A stretch of DNA of 10,792 nucleotides, from the NCBI GenBank assembly GCA_937996825.1, contig CALKUJ010000221.1:1-10792 (forward strand), read 5' to 3'. Shown here piece by piece: positions 7,174 through 10,792 of the stretch (positions are counted from its first letter, which is position 1; every line of letters begins with the position of its first letter). The translations under genes and the position numbers were made by a program. The DNA is from an uncultured Polynucleobacter sp. (GTDB lineage: Bacteria; Pseudomonadota; Gammaproteobacteria; Burkholderiales; Burkholderiaceae). The notes under the pieces are model-generated. The model did no database searches and was not told where the DNA came from. It saw only the letters and a list, made by a program, of their open reading frames with translations.

Positions 7174-8259
7174 TTACGCTTGAAGGTTAGACACGAAAGT
7201 CACAGTCAAAATGACTGATGGTGCTGCTGGACGGATTGGCGTGACTTGTTCAGGAATACTCTGAATTGACACCAATGAGTTTGATGAGCGCCAAACGATT
7301 TCAATGTAGTCTGTTGTAGAAACTTCAGCAATGAAGTTCAAAGCAGCCACTAAGTGACCGTATTCATTGGCATTATTTCGTGCTGGAACTGTGAATTGAC
7401 TATTGCTGTTTGCGATGTTTACGCCGTTTTTGGTGAACCAAATATCAACGTCATGCGATGTGTTGTCAGTGTTTTCGTACTGAATACTGAATTGGAAGTT
7501 GTAAATACCGTCTTGCGCAACAGTTATCTTGGTGGTAGCAGAGCTTGTGATAGTTGTTGAAGCCACAGTCTGCGAAGGACTGCAAGCGTATGTGCCTGTG
7601 TAGCCAAAAGGCTTGAAGGTGTAAGTGCCTGACGCTTGAACCGTGAAGTTTGCATTGAGCGTAATTTCATTGGTTAGCGTGTCAACTGACACAACGCGCG
7701 TATTTGCTGGAACACCAGTGCCAGACACGAATTGACGGGCTTCAATTCCAGCCACAGACGCCACAATGAACTTTGCTTGACCAACTGCTCCACCACTAAC
7801 AAAAGTCGTAGAAGCAACGTCAGCAGCCGTTGATGACAATTGAAGATAGTGGTAAGTGCCAGCCGTAATTCCTGTCCCCGTCAAGATTTGACTTGGAAAA
7901 AGCTGACCTGAGATCATCGCTGTGACTGTCAGCGTAGTGCCTGAGATTGACCCAGTAAACACAGCAGTCTTTGCTTGCATTGACACGCCATTGCTGATGT
8001 CAGTGCTGTTGAGTTTTAACGGGTAAGGGATGGTGGTTGAGCCATCAAACTGGTCTGTGGTGTCATAGAACGCCCCATAAGGGATGTTCATAAACTTGCC
8101 ACCACGAGGACCAAGCAAAGACGTAAAGATGTTTGCAGCCTTCAAGAAAAAGGTACGCAATGCAGCATTGGTCTGCGCAACAGTCAAACGGTCATACCTG
8201 TCTTGCGGGTTAGGCAAGTCTGGCGTTGCTGGACTGTTTAACTGTTGCTGGATATTCAT
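7174..8259 (-). CDS. Phage fibre / decoration protein with split C-terminal jelly-roll-like domain (361 aa)
   Basis: Residues 17-70 (NPQDRYDRLTVAQTNAALRT, helix, LLGPRGGKFMNIPYGAFYDT) form a helical virion-attachment part seen in aquatic phage structural proteins. YPLKLNSTDISNGVSM at 79-94 is the first strand pair of a jelly-roll domain, whose remainder appears only at 239-358: TKITVAQDGIYNFQFSIQY, DVDIWFTKNGVNIANS, TTDYIEIVWRSS and APSVILTVTFV. Between these lie beta-repeat modules with LTGTGITAGT (126-135) and VSGTGVPANT (178-187). The C-terminal domain resembles C1q/TNF-like phage jelly rolls, which often form trimers and bind the cell surface or decorate capsids. The gene sits between endolysin and nozzle genes. 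The role as a fibre or surface protein is inferred. No clear ribosome site precedes the ATG. Confidence 0.6.
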   Translation of the reverse strand: MNIQQQLNSPATPDLPNPQDRYDRLTVAQTNAALRTFFLKAANIFTSLLGPRGGKFMNIPYGAFYDTTDQFDGSTTIPYPLKLNSTDISNGVSMQAKTAVFTGSISGTTLTVTAMISGQLFPSQILTGTGITAGTYHYLQLSSTAADVASTTFVSGGAVGQAKFIVASVAGIEARQFVSGTGVPANTRVVSVDTLTNEITLNANFTVQASGTYTFKPFGYTGTYACSPSQTVASTTITSSATTKITVAQDGIYNFQFSIQYENTDNTSHDVDIWFTKNGVNIANSNSQFTVPARNNANEYGHLVAALNFIAEVSTTDYIEIVWRSSNSLVSIQSIPEQVTPIRPAAPSVILTVTFVSNLQA

Positions 8260-8278
8260 GCCTGTATTTTCGCTGAAA

Positions 8279-8296
8279 TCAGGCTGTTATGCCTGA
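8279..8296 (-). other. Short hairpin at the endolysin stop codon
   Basis: TCAGGC and GCCTGA (6 pairs) enclose the 6-base loop ATAACA, which on the minus strand contains the TAA stop of the endolysin gene. It is followed by only three T residues, so it is at best a weak or attenuating terminator between the lysis and tail genes. A further GCCTG copy at 8260-8264 could pair with the same arm (8280-8284) instead. Confidence 0.25.
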
Positions 8297-8943
8297 CATT
8301 GTTTAAGGCACGAATCGTATAAAGCCTGACGTTGCTCAAGACCAATGAAGCCGCCATTTATGCGTTTTGTCATACCCTTGATGTCGCCAACATCAGCAAA
8401 TGAAGACAAGTTGTTTGTTTTGTAAAACCATCCAGCACTACGCGCTGCATACATAGGCTCAAGCAACAAGTCAGGGTTGTTTACTAGATCAACACCAAGG
8501 CTTGAGCCACAGCGTGTGTAGTTATCCTTGCCCGTCAGTTGCTTCAAACCACGACCTCGAAACTTCCAACCTTCACCAGATTCAGCAGGACCGTTACCCA
8601 TACGTGACGAGTAAACCAAGTTGGCGATCAACTCAGCCTTTCCAGCAATGCTGTTTGCTACGGCTGTCGGAACCAACTTTCCATTCTCTTTGACGGGCTT
8701 CTTATCCGCGCCAAGTACAGCAAAACGATTAGGCCAGCAAGCAGCAAGAGTCGCAGCACGGTAATTAAGATTTTCAGAGAGCATGGTGTAGCCACCAGAC
8801 TCGTGAGACGTTTGTGCAAGGAATGAAGCAACACGCTGTGGCGTATTGATCTCAAACTCTTGACAAGTTGCAATGATTGCATCAATCCACTTCTCAGGAT
8901 TCTTGATCTTCGCGGCCTGTAACTGTTCAATGGTTGGCGTCAT
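8287..8943 (-). CDS. Endolysin, glycoside hydrolase family 19 (chitinase/lysozyme-like)
   Basis: This is a 218-residue single-domain enzyme expected to cut the glycan strands of peptidoglycan at the end of infection. The GH19 signature is clear. AQTSHESGGY at 43-52 holds the probable acid Glu48, and SENLNYRA at 56-63 holds Glu57, the likely second acidic residue in the short-loop phage version. KFRGRGLKQLTGKDNY at 127-142 is the substrate-cleft motif, and MTKRINGG at 191-198 is the conserved C-terminal helix start. The overall length matches phage GH19 endolysins without a binding domain. There is no signal peptide or membrane helix, so it needs the neighbouring holin to reach the wall. Its ATG overlaps the stop of the holin-like gene as ATGA, indicating coupled translation. 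The gene ends in a small hairpin. Confidence 0.9.
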   Translation of the reverse strand: MTPTIEQLQAAKIKNPEKWIDAIIATCQEFEINTPQRVASFLAQTSHESGGYTMLSENLNYRAATLAACWPNRFAVLGADKKPVKENGKLVPTAVANSIAGKAELIANLVYSSRMGNGPAESGEGWKFRGRGLKQLTGKDNYTRCGSSLGVDLVNNPDLLLEPMYAARSAGWFYKTNNLSSFADVGDIKGMTKRINGGFIGLEQRQALYDSCLKQCQA

Positions 8944-9428
8944 TTGTCACCTGCCATCTCTTTTTGCTTTTTATCAACGTCCTCTTGTGCTTTGTTACTT
9001 GAACCAAAGAAGAATCGAATCAGGCTGTTTACAGCCGTACCAATCAAGAAACCTAAGATGATGTTGATGAAGTCTCTGTTGTGGTTATCTATTGGCATGA
9101 ACGATACAGCCGCAAAATAAATAAACGAAGCGATGGTGATAAACCAAGCATAGTTTTGAGCAAACTTCTTGGTGCTGTCATCATTCATATACATATCCGT
9201 AGCGCGTTGAGTTGACTTTTCATCAAGTGCAGCCATGAATTCAGAATGGCGATTAGCTTCTTCTTGAAGTTTAGCGTTGTACTCAGGAGTGGCTTCACCT
9301 TCAGGCTTTAGCTCAATGCCTAGTTTTGCTTGCACAGCATCAACGCCTTTTTCAATGACTTGATCTGCAACCTTGTGCATCCCGTTGTTAATCAGGTTCG
9401 CTACGATTCCCGCGACTATTGGCAACAT
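8940..9428 (-). CDS. Holin-like membrane protein (162 aa)
   Basis: Residues 1-40 form an amphipathic start (MLPIVAGIVANLINNG, then a helical stretch). Residues 45-90 are acidic and polar, typical of a cytoplasmic helix. Two membrane helices follow, about 94-111 (AWFITIASFIYFAAVSF) and 120-140 (FINIILGFLIGTAVNSLIRF), joined by a short loop MPIDNHNRD. The tail KAQEDVDKKQKEMAGDK is charged. This plan recalls the 3-TM holin family of gene transfer agents and related phages (GTA_holin_3TM), in which the first segment is weakly hydrophobic. It sits directly before the endolysin and overlaps it by 4 bases, which is the usual holin-endolysin pairing. AAGGA lies 8 bases before the start. It also overlaps the end of the 108-aa gene by 41 bases. 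It could be another lysis membrane protein rather than the hole former. Confidence 0.65.
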   Translation of the reverse strand: MLPIVAGIVANLINNGMHKVADQVIEKGVDAVQAKLGIELKPEGEATPEYNAKLQEEANRHSEFMAALDEKSTQRATDMYMNDDSTKKFAQNYAWFITIASFIYFAAVSFMPIDNHNRDFINIILGFLIGTAVNSLIRFFFGSSNKAQEDVDKKQKEMAGDK

Positions 9429-9714
9429 CTTTGATTTCCTTTCTTACTTCACTCTTTAATTTCTTCAACTGACGAATCTCATACTGCATCTCTGACTTCA
9501 TCTTCATGTAGTCAACGACAACCAAAACTGACATTGGCAACGCCAAGAAAAGAACAATTGCAAGAATGACTACGCCAGCGACAAACCACCTTGTGTCCTC
9601 ACGAGCCATCCGAGCGACAGCATGAACCCCCACATCCATAGAACCAGCCATAGGACTGCCGCTGTAACTATTGCCCTGTCTACCCTGTGATTGCGTAGTA
9701 ATTCGCGTTGCCAT
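9388..9714 (-). CDS. Single-helix membrane protein of the lysis block (108 aa)
   Basis: The first 42 residues are polar and serine/glycine rich. One strong membrane helix spans about 43-67 (RWFVAGVVILAIVLFLALPM). A basic coiled-coil-like tail follows (MKMKSEMQYEIRQLKKLKSE), ending in KDVANSRGNRSEPD. Its first 145 bases lie inside the end of the 255-aa gene in another frame, and its last 41 bases overlap the holin-like gene. A purine-rich AAAGAGAGAGA tract just before the ATG could serve as ribosome site from within the other gene. Position and shape suggest a lysis accessory such as a spanin component or holin regulator, but I see no lipobox cysteine and no close family. The function is unknown; the reading frame is supported by the sensible membrane helix and charged tail. 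Confidence 0.6.
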   Translation of the reverse strand: MATRITTQSQGRQGNSYSGSPMAGSMDVGVHAVARMAREDTRWFVAGVVILAIVLFLALPMSVLVVVDYMKMKSEMQYEIRQLKKLKSEVRKEIKDVANSRGNRSEPD

Positions 9715-10337
9715 TTTGCGTCTCTCTCTTTCTTACGCTTCACCTGCCTTGCGAATTCCTGCTCCTCTAGGATTAGGTCGTACATCTCAAGAAAACGGCT
9801 GTAAATGGCTCTTAACTCCTTTGGAGCGTAAACCATCGCCTCACGGATCTGCACAGTCATGTTCTCCAATTGGAGTTCAATTTGCACCCTGTCAATCGCA
9901 CTGTCTTCAATCGTTGTCGTCGTCTTGCTGACTTCTTCCAACTCAAGGCAATGCGCTTTTAGATTCCTTCTGATCTCAAAAAATACCTTCAACTGCTCAC
10001 ATACTTGATGGATAGCCTGTGTCTGGTATTCCTCATAACTCAGCTCTGGTTGCTTAACTGGCTTTGCTTTCTTTGCAACGCTTGAAACAATTGTCTCTGT
10101 TGGCGCTGGTGGTGCAATTGCCACTTTCTTTTCTGGTGGCTTCCCACCAAATAAAGAAAGAAGCCACGACCAAAGGCCAGTGACTTCCTTGTAAATCGCT
10201 TTAGCGTCACCAATGCCTTTTTCGACAGTTGACTTGAGCTTTCCAATTTCAGCCTTTCCCTCTGACAGCATCTCGCAACCTTTGCGAACTGCTGCAACAG
10301 CAGTTTGCGCTGCCATGAGAAGGCTGATTGGGTCCAC
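9570..10337 (-). CDS. Phage protein of unknown function with C-terminal membrane helix (255 aa)
   Basis: The start MDPISLLMAAQTAVAAVRKG, followed by a helix and GLWSWLLSLFGGK at 54-66, resembles proteins I know from aquatic phages that begin MDPIS and stand beside a small membrane protein. Residues 68-100 are a proline/alanine/lysine linker. Residues 100-216 are long charged helices (VCEQLKVFFEIRRNLKAH, NMTVQIREAMVYAPKELRAI, EEQEFARQVKRKKERDAKWQ). Residues 222-246 form a very hydrophobic helix (AIVTAAVLWLVLWMWGFMLS). This gives a cytoplasmic coiled domain anchored by its tail. The start is a GTG inside the out-of-frame string ATGTGG; the matching MDPIS opening supports GTG over the ATG one base upstream, whose frame gives an arginine/glutamine-rich shadow. 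The role is unknown; lysis control or envelope remodelling is possible from context. Confidence 0.65.
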   Translation of the reverse strand: MDPISLLMAAQTAVAAVRKGCEMLSEGKAEIGKLKSTVEKGIGDAKAIYKEVTGLWSWLLSLFGGKPPEKKVAIAPPAPTETIVSSVAKKAKPVKQPELSYEEYQTQAIHQVCEQLKVFFEIRRNLKAHCLELEEVSKTTTTIEDSAIDRVQIELQLENMTVQIREAMVYAPKELRAIYSRFLEMYDLILEEQEFARQVKRKKERDAKWQRELLRNHRVDRAIVTAAVLWLVLWMWGFMLSLGWLVRTQGGLSLA

Positions 10338-10338
10338 A

Positions 10339-10560
10339 TTACTTGTCGGCTTTACCGTCTAACTTGTCAAAGATTTGTTTAAGCATTTCTTTGATGTCAC
10401 GCGTATCAGCGCGATAGTCATCTTTTTGCACATAGTCATGCGGCAAAGTTTTCATATCATCTTCAAGGCGCTGAATCTTTCTAGTCAGGCCATTGAGTGT
10501 GTAGACAGCCAAGAAGCCAGCAACGCTGACCACTAGATTGAATAGTTGCTGGTTATCCAT
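10339..10560 (-). CDS. Small phage membrane protein, N-terminal helix plus coiled coil (73 aa)
   Basis: One membrane helix lies near the N-terminus (QLFNLVVSVAGFLAVYTLNG). A charged helix follows (RKIQRLEDDMKTL), then YVQKDDYRADTRDIKEMLKQ and the ending IFDKLDGKADK. The 'QLFNLVV.VAGFL...' opening and '(I/L)F.KLDGKADK' ending recur in small proteins of aquatic short-tailed phages. Their function is not established; holin-like or spanin-like roles are suggested only by size and location. The ATG overlaps the previous stop by one base (TGATG), indicating coupling by re-initiation. A GTG one codon upstream is an alternative start. The stop TAA is followed by the next gene's GTG after one base. 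Confidence 0.65.
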   Translation of the reverse strand: MDNQQLFNLVVSVAGFLAVYTLNGLTRKIQRLEDDMKTLPHDYVQKDDYRADTRDIKEMLKQIFDKLDGKADK

Positions 10561-10772
10561 CACTCACTCGCCGCTTGCAAAGGTGCCACATCAAAACCAT
10601 CAAAGATGTTCTTAGCCAGCATGATGTTCAAATGCTCTTTATTACGAGCCACGCAGTCAGCCCACTCAGCGTCTTCCATCTTCTCAGGCTTGCCGCCGTT
10701 GATGAGGTTTACGCTATCCATGCAAGCATCGAAATGCTTTTGGATTTGCTCTTGTTCGGTTAGTTCGATCAT
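10560..10772 (-). CDS. Hypothetical acidic protein (70 aa)
   Basis: This is a short soluble protein, mostly helical and acidic, opening MIELTEQEQIQKHFDACMDS and ending DVAPLQAASE. The middle has EKMEDAEWADCVARNKEHLN, then IMLAKNIFDGFD. I do not recognise a family. A TTG five codons upstream (10787) is in frame, but AAGGA sits 6 bases before the ATG at 10772, which settles the start. It is the first visible gene of the run and overlaps the next by one base, so it is likely co-transcribed with the lysis block. Confidence 0.6.
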   Translation of the reverse strand: MIELTEQEQIQKHFDACMDSVNLINGGKPEKMEDAEWADCVARNKEHLNIMLAKNIFDGFDVAPLQAASE

Positions 10773-10778
10773 GTTAAG

Positions 10779-10783
10779 TCCTT
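10779..10783 (-). promoter_or_regulatory. Ribosome binding site AAGGA
   Basis: AAGGA with a 6-base spacer to the ATG at 10772. It fixes that start and rules out the in-frame TTG at 10787, which lies upstream of the site. Confidence 0.7.
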
Positions 10784-10792
10784 GCAAAGTTG

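Noticed and set aside
8658..8930. 90-aa frame with a hydrophobic LLLLAGLIVLLYL stretch embedded in the endolysin gene
   Set aside because: It could mimic an embedded lysis gene, but it starts at TTG without a ribosome site and the hydrophobic run is the shifted reading of the endolysin codons for residues 58-75.
10040..10339. 99-aa frame starting at the ATG that overlaps the TAA at 10341
   Set aside because: It is rich in arginine, glutamine and serine with no recognisable structure, while the overlapping GTG frame gives a protein with a conserved-looking MDPIS opening, charged helices and a membrane anchor.

Overview
This window looks like the late region of a tailed double-stranded DNA phage, or an equivalent prophage segment, with a short (podovirus-type) tail. 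All thirteen genes I support lie on the minus strand. They are packed almost without gaps: junctions are 4-base or smaller overlaps, gaps of 1 to 40 bases, or long out-of-phase overlaps. There is no gene-free stretch over 300 bases, no RNA gene, no insertion sequence, no CRISPR array and no integrase. A soluble GH19-type endolysin beside small membrane proteins suggests a Gram-negative host. The resemblance of several proteins to families I know from marine and freshwater phages suggests an aquatic host, but no gene names the host.

Read in the direction of transcription (right to left), the first block is a lysis/membrane block at 10772-8287. It holds a 70-aa acidic protein, a 73-aa protein with an N-terminal membrane helix, a 255-aa protein with a C-terminal membrane helix, a 108-aa protein with a central membrane helix, a 162-aa holin-like protein and a 218-aa GH19-type endolysin. 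The 255- and 108-aa genes overlap out of phase by 145 bases.

The second block is tail structure at 8259-5687. It holds a 361-aa fibre or decoration protein ending in a jelly-roll-like domain, then a 493-aa protein of the P22 gp10 / tail-nozzle type.

The third block is the ejection cassette at 5646-1. It holds a small GNAT-like protein, a 323-aa glycine-rich protein with a YMNPYQQ...AFGGSR core, a 395-aa alpha-helical protein, a 695-aa protein with an N-terminal helical repeat, and the first 352 residues of a protein carrying an ADP-ribosyltransferase domain of the polyvalent (ART-PolyVal) kind that runs off the left edge. The order nozzle - small acetyltransferase-like - three ejection proteins matches T7 genes 12-13-14-15-16 and, loosely, P22 genes 10-26-14-7-20-16. 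The likely reading is that the 493-aa protein closes the tail and the next four or five proteins are packaged in the particle and enter the cell with the DNA.

The strongest points for a second look are the nested 'domain within a domain within a domain' layout of the 361-aa protein, the ADP-ribosyltransferase at the end of the ejection operon as a possible injected effector, and the long overlap in the lysis block.
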